Program-made: the position numbers and the translations under genes
Notes under the pieces: generated by a model
Database searches by the model: none
What the model was told of the DNA's origin: nothing
Seen by the model: the letters and a program-made list of their open reading frames with translations, nothing else
Part shown: piece by piece, positions 17,191 to 26,518 of the stretch
Numbering within the stretch: position 1 is the first letter of the stretch
Layout of the letters: each line of letters opens with the position of its first letter
Source: Mycobacterium gordonae
GTDB lineage: Bacteria; Actinomycetota; Actinomycetes; Mycobacteriales; Mycobacteriaceae
DNA length: 64,000 bases
Reading direction: 5' to 3'
NCBI RefSeq assembly: GCF_017086405.1
Contig: NZ_CP070973.1
Coordinates: forward strand, 1,302,001-1,366,000

Positions 17191-19035
17191 GTGGGCCTCG
17201 GCAACTTCCAGAGAACGGTGGTCCAAGTGAGTCGTCAATGGTACGAGCACCCCTCGCTGGTTCTGCAACTCAAGGCGTTGGCGGGATTGCGCAACGATCT
17301 GCGCGACCACAACCTGTTCGAGGGTGACGGAATCCGCCCCAAGGAGGACCTCGGAGAGGCCACCGAGGAAGTCAAGCGCGCCCGAACACCGGACGGCACC
17401 TGGAACGACCTCTCCGAACCGTGGATGGGCGCAAAGGGAACCGGCTTCGGGCGCAACGTCCCTTTGGCCAAGACGGTCACCGACACCAAGCGACTGCTCG
17501 ACCCGGACCCGCGGCTGATCAGCCGGAGGCTGATGGCACGCGACGAGTTCAAGCCCGCCGGAATCATCAACGCGCTGGCCGCGGCCTGGCTGCAGTTCGA
17601 AAACCACAACTGGTTCTTCCACGGCGATGGCCTGGCGGACAAGACAATCGACATCCCGCTGCGCAAGGGCGACGAATTTCCCGAGAATCCGATGCGGATT
17701 CGCTGCACCATTCCGCCGCGCGGCGAAATCATCGACGGCTGCCCGGCGCCGGTGTTCAACAATGTCGAAACCCATTGGTGGGACGGGTCGCAGATCTACG
17801 GAAGCGGCAAGGACCGCCAGGCGGAGGTGCGAACCTTCGTCGACGGCAAGATCAAGGTCGGCGACGACGGCAGGCTGCCCAAGAGCGACATTCCCGGTAT
17901 CGACCTCACCGGCATGCGGGAGAATTGGTGGGTCGGAGTGGGCATCCTGCACACGCTTTTCGCGCGCGAGCACAACGCCGTGTGCGACGCCCTGAAGAAG
18001 GCCTACCCCAGCTTCGACGACCAGCGCCTTTTCGAACTCGGTGTGCTGGTGGTTTCGGCGCTGATCGCCAAGATCCACACCGTCGAATGGACGACGTGCG
18101 TGCTGCGCCATCCTGCCCTGCAGATCGGTATGAACGCCAACTGGTATGGGGCCCTGGGTGAGACGTTCCGGGACCGGATCGGTCGGGTCGGCGACAGCGA
18201 AGCGCTTTCGGGAATCATCGGCTCGCCGACCGATCACCATTCCGCGCCGTTCTCCCTGACCGAGGAATTCGTCTCGGTCTACCGCATGCACCCACTGATC
18301 CCCGATGACTGGAATTTCTTCTCGCTCGCCTCCGGCGAACACCTCGAGAAGCGCGAATTCACCGAGCTGCAGGGGCGGTTCACGCGTGACTTCATGGACC
18401 GCATGGAATTCGGCGACATGTGGTATTCGTTCGGCCTGGCCAGTGCCGGTGCGGTGTGCCTGCACAACTATCCCAACGCGCTGCGTCAACTGACCCGGGT
18501 GGACGGCCAGGTCACCGACCTGGCCACGCTGGATATCGTCCGCGACCGCGAACGCGGTGTGCCCCGCTACAACGACTTCCGCGAAGCTCTGCGGATGCCA
18601 CGCCGCAAGAGCATCGACGACATCACTCCCAACAAGCAGTGGGCCAAGGAGATCAGCGAGGTCTACCACGGTGACGTCGACGCGGTCGATCTGCAGATCG
18701 GGATGCAGGCCGAGCAGCCGCCGAAGGGTTTCGGTTTCTCCGACACCGCATTTCGCATTTTCATCCTGATGGCGTCACGCCGGCTGAAGAGCGACCGGTT
18801 CTTCACCAAGGACTTCCGGCCCGAGGTCTACACCCAGGTCGGCTACGACTGGGTGAACCATACGACGATGAAAGACGTTCTGCTGCGCCACTATCCGGAG
18901 CTCGAGACGGTGATCGGCGACGTGGAGCGGGTGTTCGCGCCGTGGCCCAAGCTGGGTGCGCCCGCCGAGGGGAAGAAGCGCAAAGTGGTGCAACTCGCCG
19001 ACACCGTGCGCGCCTACATCCCCTGGGGGTCCTAG
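17191..19035 (+). CDS. Animal-type haem peroxidase, cyclooxygenase/alpha-dioxygenase-like
   Basis: 614 residues (602 if GTG at 17227 is used). It belongs to the peroxidase-cyclooxygenase superfamily. Visible landmarks in order: distal histidine region QFENHNWFFHG (His139, possible His144), the superfamily helix HTLFAREHNAVCD (from residue 254), and EFVSVYRMHPLIPDDW with Tyr364 and His367. In cyclooxygenase the tyrosine that starts oxygenation and the proximal haem histidine have the same Y-x-x-H-P-L spacing (Tyr385/His388), so fatty-acid dioxygenase activity is plausible. No signal peptide is visible, so it is probably cytosolic or peripheral. The P450 gene starts 3 bases after its stop. I recall no counterpart between Rv0730 and Rv0731c. 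Confidence 0.88.
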   Translation: MGLGNFQRTVVQVSRQWYEHPSLVLQLKALAGLRNDLRDHNLFEGDGIRPKEDLGEATEEVKRARTPDGTWNDLSEPWMGAKGTGFGRNVPLAKTVTDTKRLLDPDPRLISRRLMARDEFKPAGIINALAAAWLQFENHNWFFHGDGLADKTIDIPLRKGDEFPENPMRIRCTIPPRGEIIDGCPAPVFNNVETHWWDGSQIYGSGKDRQAEVRTFVDGKIKVGDDGRLPKSDIPGIDLTGMRENWWVGVGILHTLFAREHNAVCDALKKAYPSFDDQRLFELGVLVVSALIAKIHTVEWTTCVLRHPALQIGMNANWYGALGETFRDRIGRVGDSEALSGIIGSPTDHHSAPFSLTEEFVSVYRMHPLIPDDWNFFSLASGEHLEKREFTELQGRFTRDFMDRMEFGDMWYSFGLASAGAVCLHNYPNALRQLTRVDGQVTDLATLDIVRDRERGVPRYNDFREALRMPRRKSIDDITPNKQWAKEISEVYHGDVDAVDLQIGMQAEQPPKGFGFSDTAFRIFILMASRRLKSDRFFTKDFRPEVYTQVGYDWVNHTTMKDVLLRHYPELETVIGDVERVFAPWPKLGAPAEGKKRKVVQLADTVRAYIPWGS

Positions 19036-19038
19036 CCC

Positions 19039-20346
19039 GTGGCTGACGACTTCAAGCACGCGTCCACGCTGGAAGGCATCAGGTTCACTGCGCAGGTCGC
19101 CGTCCCCAACGTGGTCCTGGGGCTGTTCAACAAGCGGGAGCTGCCCAGCCGGGTGGCCTCGACCGTGAAAGCCGATTACCTCGGCTACCAGCTGGTCGAC
19201 GGCATGGTGCGCAGCTACGGTCCGGCGCCGTTCTATGTCCGCGTCGCCAAGGACGAGGCGCTGCTGGTGCACCATCCCGACGATCTGAAGTTCGTGCTGG
19301 GTGGCTCCCCGGACCCGTTCGCCTGCGATCCGGAGGCAAAGCGCAAGGGTATGACGGCATTTCAGCCCGAGGCATTGACTCTGTCCAAGGGTCGGGAGTG
19401 GGAGCAACGGCGCCAATTCGCCGAGGCCGTGCTGGACACCGGCAAACAGGTGCACCGGCTTGCGCAACCGTTCCTCGACGTCGCCGTCCAGATCGCAACG
19501 GAGCTGGCCGGCGACAAGATCGACTGGCCGACGGTCAACAAGGCGTTTCAGCGCCTGACGCGGCGGGTGCTGTTCGGCGACTCCGCCGCCGACGACGCGG
19601 GCCTCACCGAGATGCTCGGCGAGATGATGTCGGCAGGCAACAAGATGCCAGACGAGCCCGCGCCGCAGTACGGCGAGTTCATCGCGCGGATCGAGAGTTA
19701 TCTCGCCAACCCGCCCGAAGGCACTCTGGCCGCCTTGGTTTCGCAGGCTCCCGACCCCGGTTCGGCGCCGGCCGGCCAGTTGGTGCACTGGATGTTCGCG
19801 ATGGGAGACACGCTGGCGGCCAACACTTTTCGTACCCTAGGGGTGTTGTCGAGTCACGACGAGCAGTTACGCGAGGTCCGCGCCGAGACGGCCGACGCCG
19901 ACATCGGCTCCGCCGCGGGCATCGCCAAGCTGGAGTACCTGGCCGGGTGCCTGTTCGAGACCATGCGGCTGTGGCCCACCACGCAGTTGTTCGGCCGGGT
20001 CGCCGCCCGCGACGTCGAATTCCCCAACGGCGCCGTGCTGCCCGAGGGAACCCAAGTGCTGATCTACAACGTCTTCAACCACCGCAACCGCCAACGCATC
20101 CCGTACGCGGACCGGTTCTCGCCGGGGGAGTGGGTCAGCGGAGACGCGGGCAACGACTGGTCGTACAACTTCTTCAGCCACGGGCCGCAGGTGTGTCCCG
20201 GGGCCGACCTGTCGATATTCCTGGGCCAGACGGTGCTCGCCCACCTGATCGACGCCGGCGCCACTAGCCTTTCGGGCCACGGGCTCAACCCCGCCAAGCC
20301 GTTGCCGCACGGTTTCGACCTGTACGGCTTCAGCGTGTCGCGGTAA
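19039..20346 (+). CDS. Cytochrome P450 paired with the haem peroxidase
   Basis: 435 residues, GTG start 3 bases after the peroxidase stop, so one transcript and probably coupled translation. P450 landmarks: I-helix FAMGDTLAANTF with Asp257-Thr258 and Asn262, ExxR at Glu307/Arg310 (LFETMRLWP), and haem loop FSHGPQVCPG with Cys386. The helix K to haem part is P450-like, but the N-terminal half diverges from ordinary bacterial P450s. No ferredoxin or reductase gene is near, which fits a hydroperoxide isomerase/peroxygenase that needs no redox partner. It overlaps the convergent methyltransferase by 17 bases. Confidence 0.88.
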   Translation: MADDFKHASTLEGIRFTAQVAVPNVVLGLFNKRELPSRVASTVKADYLGYQLVDGMVRSYGPAPFYVRVAKDEALLVHHPDDLKFVLGGSPDPFACDPEAKRKGMTAFQPEALTLSKGREWEQRRQFAEAVLDTGKQVHRLAQPFLDVAVQIATELAGDKIDWPTVNKAFQRLTRRVLFGDSAADDAGLTEMLGEMMSAGNKMPDEPAPQYGEFIARIESYLANPPEGTLAALVSQAPDPGSAPAGQLVHWMFAMGDTLAANTFRTLGVLSSHDEQLREVRAETADADIGSAAGIAKLEYLAGCLFETMRLWPTTQLFGRVAARDVEFPNGAVLPEGTQVLIYNVFNHRNRQRIPYADRFSPGEWVSGDAGNDWSYNFFSHGPQVCPGADLSIFLGQTVLAHLIDAGATSLSGHGLNPAKPLPHGFDLYGFSVSR

Positions 20347-21253
20347 CGGTGACGATGTTGCGAAGGGATGCCGAGTCGGGGTCATCGGGGAAGACGCGAC
20401 CGTAGTCGGCGTAGAACTCCCGTCGCGGCCGGGTGGTGACGCTCCAGCCGGCGGCCGTCAGGTAGTCGACGACGTTGTGGCGCTCACCGTGGTAGAAGAG
20501 GTCCGACAGGTTGATGTCGCAACCCAGGTTCGCCCAGCGCTGGTTGAACTGCTCGGCGCGTTGACTCACGGGCACGCTCGAGTCGGGATGGTATTCGGTG
20601 GCGACCCTGCTGCCGGGTCCGCTGAGCGCGGTGATGTTGTCGAACAGCAGGTCCTGCGCTTCGGGTGGCAGGTACATCAGCAGGCCCTCGGCGCTCCAGG
20701 CGGTCGCTTGCGTCGAGTCGAATCCGTTGTGGCGCAGCGCTTGCGGCCAGTCGTCCCGCAGATCGATGCTGACCGCTTTGCGGTGGGCGGAGGGAGTGGC
20801 GCCCAACGCCGTCATGGCCGCGTTCTTGAACTCGATGACCTGGGGCTGGTCGACTTCGTAGACCACGGTGCCCCGGGGCCAGGACAGCCGATAACCTCGG
20901 GCGTCCAGGCCGGCGGCCAGAATCACCGCCTGACGCACCCCGTCCCGGGCTGCGTCGAGGAAGAAGTCGTCGAAGAAGCGGGTGCGCACCGCGATCGAGT
21001 CCGTTTCGAATTGCAGGTCACGCGCGTCGGCCGCGTCGGGCAGCACCTGCTCTGACGGTAGGTCGCCGTCGATCAGGCGGGTGAAGAAATCGAGCCCGAC
21101 CGCTCGGACCAACGGCGCCGCGAACGGGTCTTCGATGATCGGGTTCTGCTGGGCCGAGGCCACCGCACGGGCGGCGGCGACCATGGTCGCGGTTGCTCCC
21201 ACGCTCGAGGCCAGGTCCCAGCTGTCCCCGGCGGACCGCTCGGTGGATGCCAT
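20330..21253 (-). CDS. SAM-dependent methyltransferase, TIGR00027 family
   Basis: 307 residues from ATG at 21253 ([20 protein letters not shown]). Motifs: [20 protein letters not shown] at the N-terminus, [20 protein letters not shown] for SAM binding, and [20 protein letters not shown]. Substrate unknown. It lies 2 bases downstream of a paralogue on the same strand, a tandem duplication. The longer upstream frame to 21637 runs inside that paralogue and is not used. Its 3' end overlaps the P450 gene. Confidence 0.92.
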   Translation of the reverse strand: MASTERSAGDSWDLASSVGATATMVAAARAVASAQQNPIIEDPFAAPLVRAVGLDFFTRLIDGDLPSEQVLPDAADARDLQFETDSIAVRTRFFDDFFLDAARDGVRQAVILAAGLDARGYRLSWPRGTVVYEVDQPQVIEFKNAAMTALGATPSAHRKAVSIDLRDDWPQALRHNGFDSTQATAWSAEGLLMYLPPEAQDLLFDNITALSGPGSRVATEYHPDSSVPVSQRAEQFNQRWANLGCDINLSDLFYHGERHNVVDYLTAAGWSVTTRPRREFYADYGRVFPDDPDSASLRNIVTVTATR

Positions 21254-21255
21254 GG

Positions 21256-22200
21256 TTACTGCCGCTCCGCGCTGAGGTAGACCACCTCGCCGAACGGGGC
21301 GTCGTCTCCGGTTGCCGGCTCCAGGCCGTGCTGGGCGAACAGGTCCGAGTTGCGCATGCTCGAGGTCTGCCAGCCGTGCGCGGCCAGGTAGGTGCCCGCG
21401 TCGGTGCGATCGTCGAAATACACCAGCGCGGCCATGTCGAAGTCCAGACCATGGCGGCTCCACCGCTCGTTCTGCCGCTTCATCCGGGTGCGCAGTTCCT
21501 CTTGGTTGAGCTGATTGATGTCCAACAGGCCTTCGGTCGCGAACATGCTTCCGGACACGCTCAGCGTGGTGATCTGATCGAGCAGCCGATCTTGGGCGTC
21601 GGCCGGCAGGTAGCCCAGCAGCCCCTCGGCGATCCACGCGGTGCGCAGGCTTTGGTCGAAGCCGGCTTCACGCAGCGCCGCGGGCCAGTCCTCCCGCAGG
21701 TCGACGGCCACGGTGCGCCGGTCCGCCGTCGGCTGGGCGCCCAGGTTTGACAGTGTCCCGGTCTTGAACTCGATCACCTGCGGCTGATCAACCTCGAACA
21801 CCGTGGTGCCGGACGGCCAGGGCAGCCGGAACGCTCGGGAGTCCAGGCCTGCGGCCAAGATGACGGCCTGCCGGATGCCGGCCGCGGTCGCGGCGGCGAA
21901 AAAGTCGTCGAAGAAGCGGGTGCGGACCGCCATCGCGTTGGCGAAGTGGACGGTGCCGGTCGCCGTCTCTTCATCGAGGTCGGACAGTTCTAGCTCGCCA
22001 CTGGCCAGCCTGGAGAAGAAGTCGACGCCGACTGCGCGGACCAACGGCTCGGCGAACGAATCCGTGGCTACCGCGCCTGCCCCATGGGGATCTCTGGCCG
22101 CCACGGCACGCGCCGCCGCGACCATGGTGGCCGTCAAACCCACGCTGGACGCCAGGTCCCAGGTGTCGCCTTCGTACCGTGCGCTGCCCATTTGGGTCAT
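21256..22200 (-). CDS. SAM-dependent methyltransferase, TIGR00027 family
   Basis: 314 residues from ATG at 22200 ([20 protein letters not shown]). Shares the [40 protein letters not shown] and [20 protein letters not shown] motifs with the neighbouring copy. GGGAGCAGG upstream of the ATG is a good ribosome-binding site. By position it matches Rv0731c, which lies just before secY. It is the first gene of a two-gene minus-strand operon. Confidence 0.92.
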   Translation of the reverse strand: MTQMGSARYEGDTWDLASSVGLTATMVAAARAVAARDPHGAGAVATDSFAEPLVRAVGVDFFSRLASGELELSDLDEETATGTVHFANAMAVRTRFFDDFFAAATAAGIRQAVILAAGLDSRAFRLPWPSGTTVFEVDQPQVIEFKTGTLSNLGAQPTADRRTVAVDLREDWPAALREAGFDQSLRTAWIAEGLLGYLPADAQDRLLDQITTLSVSGSMFATEGLLDINQLNQEELRTRMKRQNERWSRHGLDFDMAALVYFDDRTDAGTYLAAHGWQTSSMRNSDLFAQHGLEPATGDDAPFGEVVYLSAERQ

Positions 22201-22498
22201 CTACCTGCTCCCGAGAAAGTGCGATCTAATACTTAGCAAATATAACGAGCTACTCAGACTGTACGCCGGAAAAATCCCCACCTCCTGTGGGCGAAGGCCA
22301 CCCTGGACCGACGGGCCCGCACCAGCTGTTAGTCTCGTACACGGTTTGACGCGCTTGGATCTTGGTGGGCCGTAGGTCCTGGCCTGCTGGTGTTGGGCGC
22401 GTGACGCGGGATGAACCCGGGAACTATTAGACATTGGAACAAGCCGGCCGGTCCCGGTTGGCATGCCGCGACCAGAGTTCGGCTGCGCAGGAGGAAGA
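22201..22498. promoter_or_regulatory. Divergent intergenic region between the methyltransferase and secY
   Basis: 298 bases without a gene. An AT-rich block at about 22225-22260, including TATAAC at 22241-22246, probably holds promoters; it can be read on either strand and I cannot say which gene it serves. The rest is a long leader for secY ending with the strong ribosome-binding site GGAGGAAGA just before GTG at 22499. Confidence 0.35.
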
Positions 22499-23827
22499 GT
22501 GCTTTCGGCTTTCATCTCATCGCTGCGGACAGCCGACCTGAGACGAAAAATCCTCTTCACGCTGAGCATCGTCATCCTGTACCGCGTCGGCGCCGCGCTG
22601 CCCTCACCCGGCGTCAACTTTCCCAACGTGCAGCAGTGCATTAAGGAAGCCAGCGGCGGCCAGGCCGGTCAGATCTACTCGCTGATCAACCTGTTCTCCG
22701 GCGGAGCCCTGCTGAAGCTCACCGTGTTCGCGGTTGGCGTGATGCCGTACATCACCGCGAGCATCATCGTGCAGCTGCTCACCGTGGTGATCCCGCGCTT
22801 CGAAGAGCTGCGGAAGGAGGGCCAGGCCGGTCAGGCCAAGATGACGCAGTACACGCGCTACCTGGCGATCGCGCTGGCCGTTCTGCAGGCCACCAGCATT
22901 GTGGCGCTGGCCGCCAACGGTGGGTTGCTGCAGGGCTGCTCGCTGGACATCCTGGCCAGCCAGACCATCTTCTCCGAGATCGTCATCGTGATGGTGATGA
23001 CGGCCGGCGCCGCGCTGGTGATGTGGATGGGCGAGTTGATCACCGAACGCGGCATCGGCAACGGCATGTCGTTGTTGATCTTCGTCGGCATCGCGGCCCG
23101 CATTCCGGCCGAAGGCAACCAGATCCTGCAGAGCCGGGGTGGGATGATCTTCGCGGCGGTGTGCGCCGCCGCGCTGGTCATCATCGTCGGCGTCGTGTTC
23201 GTCGAGCAGGGCCAGCGGCGAATCCCCGTCCAGTACGCCAAGCGCATGGTGGGCCGGCGCATGTACGGCGGAACGTCGACCTACCTGCCACTCAAGGTCA
23301 ACCAGGCCGGCGTTATCCCGGTCATCTTCGCGTCCTCCCTGATCTACATTCCGAATCTGATCACACAGCTGGTCCGCAGCGGCAGCGGCGGCGGCGGCGG
23401 CCACAGCTGGTGGGACAAATTCGTCGGAAGCTACCTTTCCGACCCGAGCAGTCCGGTGTATATCAGCATCTATTTCGGCCTCATCATCTTCTTCACGTAC
23501 TTCTACGTGTCGATCACGTTCAATCCCGACGAGCGTGCCGACGAAATGAAGAAATTCGGCGGCTTCATTCCCGGCATTCGGCCTGGGCGTCCGACCGCTG
23601 ATTATCTGCGCTTTGTGCTGAGCCGGATTACCCTGCCCGGCTCGATCTACCTCGGTGTCATCTCGGTGTTGCCCAACCTGTTCCTGCAGATCGGCAACAG
23701 CGGCGGGATCCAGAATCTACCCTTCGGGGGTACCGCGGTTCTGATCATGATTGGCGTCGGGTTGGATACGGTCAAGCAGATCGAGAGTCAGCTCATGCAG
23801 CGCAACTATGAAGGGTTCCTCAAGTGA
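22499..23827 (+). CDS. secY: Protein translocase subunit SecY
   Basis: 442 residues from GTG at 22499, chosen because GGAGGAAGA precedes it and the protein then begins [20 protein letters not shown] like other actinobacterial SecY proteins. Ten membrane helices are expected; the plug and lateral-gate regions are recognisable, for example [20 protein letters not shown] and [18 protein letters not shown]. It forms the SecYEG channel. The GTGA overlap with adk shows coupling. It keeps the ancestral secY-adk-map order. Confidence 0.97.
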   Translation: MLSAFISSLRTADLRRKILFTLSIVILYRVGAALPSPGVNFPNVQQCIKEASGGQAGQIYSLINLFSGGALLKLTVFAVGVMPYITASIIVQLLTVVIPRFEELRKEGQAGQAKMTQYTRYLAIALAVLQATSIVALAANGGLLQGCSLDILASQTIFSEIVIVMVMTAGAALVMWMGELITERGIGNGMSLLIFVGIAARIPAEGNQILQSRGGMIFAAVCAAALVIIVGVVFVEQGQRRIPVQYAKRMVGRRMYGGTSTYLPLKVNQAGVIPVIFASSLIYIPNLITQLVRSGSGGGGGHSWWDKFVGSYLSDPSSPVYISIYFGLIIFFTYFYVSITFNPDERADEMKKFGGFIPGIRPGRPTADYLRFVLSRITLPGSIYLGVISVLPNLFLQIGNSGGIQNLPFGGTAVLIMIGVGLDTVKQIESQLMQRNYEGFLK

Positions 23828-24369
23828 GAGTGGTATTGCTGGGGCCGCCTGGGGCGGGCAAGGGCACGCAAGCCGAGAAGCTGGCCGAAAAGTTGGGGAT
23901 CCCGCATATCTCCACCGGTGAACTGTTCCGCAGCAATATCCAGCAGGGCACCAAGTTGGGCGTCGAGGCCAAGCGCTACCTCGACGCCGGCGACCTGGTG
24001 CCGTCCTCGCTGACCAACGAACTGGTCGACGACCGGCTCAATGACCCGGACGCCGCGAACGGTTTCATCCTCGATGGCTACCCGCGTTCGGTGGAGCAGG
24101 CCAAGGCGCTGCACGAGATGCTGGAGCGCCGGGGAACCGACATCGATGCGGTCGTCGAGTTCCGGGTCTCCGAGGACGAGCTGCTGACCCGGCTGACGGG
24201 CCGCGGCCGCGCCGACGACACCGAAGAGGTCATCCGTAACCGGATGAAGGTCTACCGCGAAGAAACCGCCCCACTGTTGGACTACTACAGCGGCGAACTG
24301 AAGACTGTCGACGCCGTCGGTAGTTTGGACGAGGTCTTCGCCCGCGCGTTGCAAGCTCTGGGCCAGTAG
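23824..24369 (+). CDS. adk: Adenylate kinase
   Basis: 181 residues, the short-LID form typical of mycobacteria. P-loop [10 protein letters not shown] (7-16), NMP-binding region [13 protein letters not shown], and [11 protein letters not shown]. It interconverts ATP + AMP and 2 ADP. GTG start overlaps the secY stop; mapA follows 2 bases after its stop. Confidence 0.97.
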   Translation: MRVVLLGPPGAGKGTQAEKLAEKLGIPHISTGELFRSNIQQGTKLGVEAKRYLDAGDLVPSSLTNELVDDRLNDPDAANGFILDGYPRSVEQAKALHEMLERRGTDIDAVVEFRVSEDELLTRLTGRGRADDTEEVIRNRMKVYREETAPLLDYYSGELKTVDAVGSLDEVFARALQALGQ

Positions 24370-24371
24370 CC

Positions 24372-25169
24372 GTGGGCGCCCTGGCACGGCTGCGGGGCCG
24401 CAAGGTGGTACCGCAGCGCACTGCCGGTGAGCTCGATGCAATGGCCGCGGCCGGGGCGATCGTCGCGGCCGCCCTCAAAGCCGTGCAATCGGCCGCGGTG
24501 GCCGGCGCGTCCACGCTTGGCCTCGACGAGATCGCCGAGTCGGTGATCCGAGAGGCCGGCGCCATTCCGTCCTTCCTCGGTTATCACGGCTACCCGGCCT
24601 CGATCTGCGCATCGGTCAACGACCGCGTCGTGCACGGCATCCCGTCCGCCGCCGAAGTTCTGGTACCCGGGGACCTGGTGAGCATCGATTGCGGCGCGGT
24701 ACTGGACGGCTGGCACGGCGACGCGGCCGTCACCTTCGGCGTCGGCAACCTGATCCCCGCCGACGCGGCCCTTTCGCAGGCCACCCGGGATTCATTGGAA
24801 GCCGGGATCGCTGCGATGGTCGTCGGCAACCGGCTGACCGACGTTGCGCACGCCATCGAAACCGGCACGCACGCCGCCGCGGCCCGCTACGACCGCCGGT
24901 TCGGGATCGTCGAGGGCTACGGCGGCCACGGCATCGGCCGGCAGATGCACATGGATCCCTTCTTGCCCAACGAAGGTTCGCCCGGGCGGGGTCCCACCCT
25001 GGCGGTCGGTTCAGTGCTGGCCATCGAGCCGATGCTGACGCTGGGGACGGGAAAGACCGTCATCCTCGACGACCAGTGGACGGTCACCACCGTCGACGGC
25101 TCGCGCGCCGCGCATTGGGAACACACCGTGGCGGTCACCGAGGACGGCCCGCGGATACTCACGGTTTGA
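24372..25169 (+). CDS. mapA: Methionine aminopeptidase, type I
   Basis: 265 residues. Metal ligands of the pita-bread fold are visible: Asp in [15 protein letters not shown] (two Asp), His in [12 protein letters not shown], Glu in VLAIEPMLT and Glu in [11 protein letters not shown]. It removes N-terminal methionine from new proteins. It lacks the N-terminal SH3-binding extension of the second mycobacterial MetAP. Its TGA stop forms the first three bases of the predicted sigL -35 element. Confidence 0.96.
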   Translation: MGALARLRGRKVVPQRTAGELDAMAAAGAIVAAALKAVQSAAVAGASTLGLDEIAESVIREAGAIPSFLGYHGYPASICASVNDRVVHGIPSAAEVLVPGDLVSIDCGAVLDGWHGDAAVTFGVGNLIPADAALSQATRDSLEAGIAAMVVGNRLTDVAHAIETGTHAAAARYDRRFGIVEGYGGHGIGRQMHMDPFLPNEGSPGRGPTLAVGSVLAIEPMLTLGTGKTVILDDQWTVTTVDGSRAAHWEHTVAVTEDGPRILTV

Positions 25170-25194
25170 ACCAATCCTCGACGCGACTCGTAGA
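25167..25194 (+). promoter_or_regulatory. Predicted SigL-dependent autoregulatory promoter
   Basis: TGAACC at 25167-25172, a 16-base spacer, and CGTAGA at 25189-25194. This fits the SigL-type consensus reported for M. tuberculosis (TGAACC, then CGT about 16-17 bases on; from memory). It lies 20 bases before the sigL GTG. The -35 begins with the mapA stop codon, so the promoter and the upstream gene share bases. Confidence 0.65.
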
Positions 25195-25213
25195 GTATGC
25201 GGGAGGTGATCGG

Positions 25214-25747
25214 GTGGCTCGTGTGGCCGGTACCGGAGCTGCTGAAGCCGCTCTGATGAAAGCTCTTTACGACGAGCATGCGGCCGTGCTGTGGCGGTAT
25301 GCGTTGCGGTTGACCGGCGACGCCAGCCAGTCCGAGGACGTCGTACAGGAGACGCTGTTGCGGGCGTGGCAGCATCCTGAAGTGATCGGCGACACCGAGC
25401 GCTCGGCTCGGGCCTGGTTGTTCACCGTCGCCCGCAACATGATCATCGACGACCGCCGCAGCGCGCGGTTCCGCAACGTCGTCGGCTCGACCGACGAGAA
25501 CGGTGCGCCCGAGCAGTCCACGCCGGATGAGGTGAATGCGGCGCTGGACCGGCTGCTGATCGCCGAGGCGATGGCTCAGCTGTCCGTCGAACACCGGGCC
25601 GTGATCGAGCGGTCCTACTACCGGGGCTGGACCACAGCACAAATCGCCAACGATCTGAATATCGCGGAGGGAACCGTGAAGTCGCGCTTGCACTACGCTG
25701 TGCGCGCTCTTCGGCTCACTTTGCAGGAACTGGGAGTCACGCGATGA
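25214..25747 (+). CDS. sigL: ECF sigma factor SigL
   Basis: 177 residues from GTG at 25214, preceded by GGGAGGTGAT. Region 2 is LYDEHAAVLWRYALRLTGDA through EDVVQETLLRAWQHPEVIGD; region 4 is WTTAQIANDLNIAEGTVKSR LHYAVRALR. The sequence closely follows M. tuberculosis SigL (Rv0735), which governs envelope and secreted-protein redox genes and its own operon. It is followed by its anti-sigma factor gene rslA. In-frame sequence upstream belongs to mapA in another frame. Confidence 0.95.
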   Translation: MARVAGTGAAEAALMKALYDEHAAVLWRYALRLTGDASQSEDVVQETLLRAWQHPEVIGDTERSARAWLFTVARNMIIDDRRSARFRNVVGSTDENGAPEQSTPDEVNAALDRLLIAEAMAQLSVEHRAVIERSYYRGWTTAQIANDLNIAEGTVKSRLHYAVRALRLTLQELGVTR

Positions 25748-25787
25748 CGCGACCCCGAACGCTGAAGCTTGACAGGAGGTGGACGAC

Positions 25788-26492
25788 ATGACGGGTCCGG
25801 TGAGGCAAGAACATTCCGGCGACACGCACCGCTACGCGACGTGGGATGCCGCTTACGTGTTGGGGTCGCTGTCGAGCGCCGAGCGGCGCGAATTCGAGAC
25901 GCATCTGGCCGAATGCCCGTCCTGCCGCGAAGCCGTCGCCGAACTCGGCGGCATTCCGGCGTTGCTATCGCAGCTGAGCCGCGACGACGTGGCCGCCATC
26001 AACGAGGCTGGACCGGCGCCGACGGAACCGGAGTTGCTGCCGTCGCTGTTGGAGATGGTGCGCTGGCGGCGCCGTCGCACCCGGCTGATCTGGTTGGCTT
26101 CCGCCGCAGCGGCGGTGGTGCTGGGCATCGGTGTCCTGTTGGGGGTCAACGGCTATGTCGCCGCGCATTCTCAGTCGACCACCTCGGCACAGCCGATGGC
26201 TCAGGTCGGCACCAAGCTGCTGACGTCAACGATCTCCCTGTCCAGCGAAAATTGGGGGACCTTCATCAACCTGAAGTGCTTCTGCCTGGCGCCGCCCGAC
26301 GCCCCGCACGACACCCTGGCCATGGTGGTGGTGGGCCGCGACGGCAGCCACACTCGACTGGCGACTTGGGTGGCCGAACCCGGTCACAGCGCCACCCCGG
26401 CCGGCAGCATCTCGACCCCGATGGAGCAGATCGCCGCGGTGCAGGTGGTCGCCGCCGACAGCGGTCAGGTTCTGCTGGAACGTTCGATGTAA
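25788..26492 (+). CDS. rslA: Anti-sigma-L factor RslA (zinc-associated)
   Basis: 234 residues from ATG at 25788, with AGGAGG 8 bases upstream. The N-terminal ZAS motif His39-x3-Cys43-x2-Cys46 (THLAECPSC) binds zinc and holds SigL; oxidation of the cysteines releases it in M. tuberculosis. One membrane helix spans about 100-121 (LIWLASAAAAVVLGIGVLLG), then an external domain with Cys residues in FINLKCFCLAPP. It matches Rv0736. Operon with sigL. Confidence 0.94.
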   Translation: MTGPVRQEHSGDTHRYATWDAAYVLGSLSSAERREFETHLAECPSCREAVAELGGIPALLSQLSRDDVAAINEAGPAPTEPELLPSLLEMVRWRRRRTRLIWLASAAAAVVLGIGVLLGVNGYVAAHSQSTTSAQPMAQVGTKLLTSTISLSSENWGTFINLKCFCLAPPDAPHDTLAMVVVGRDGSHTRLATWVAEPGHSATPAGSISTPMEQIAAVQVVAADSGQVLLERSM

Positions 26493-26518
26493 CGTGCCCG
26501 GTGCGGTAAGAAAGGGAC

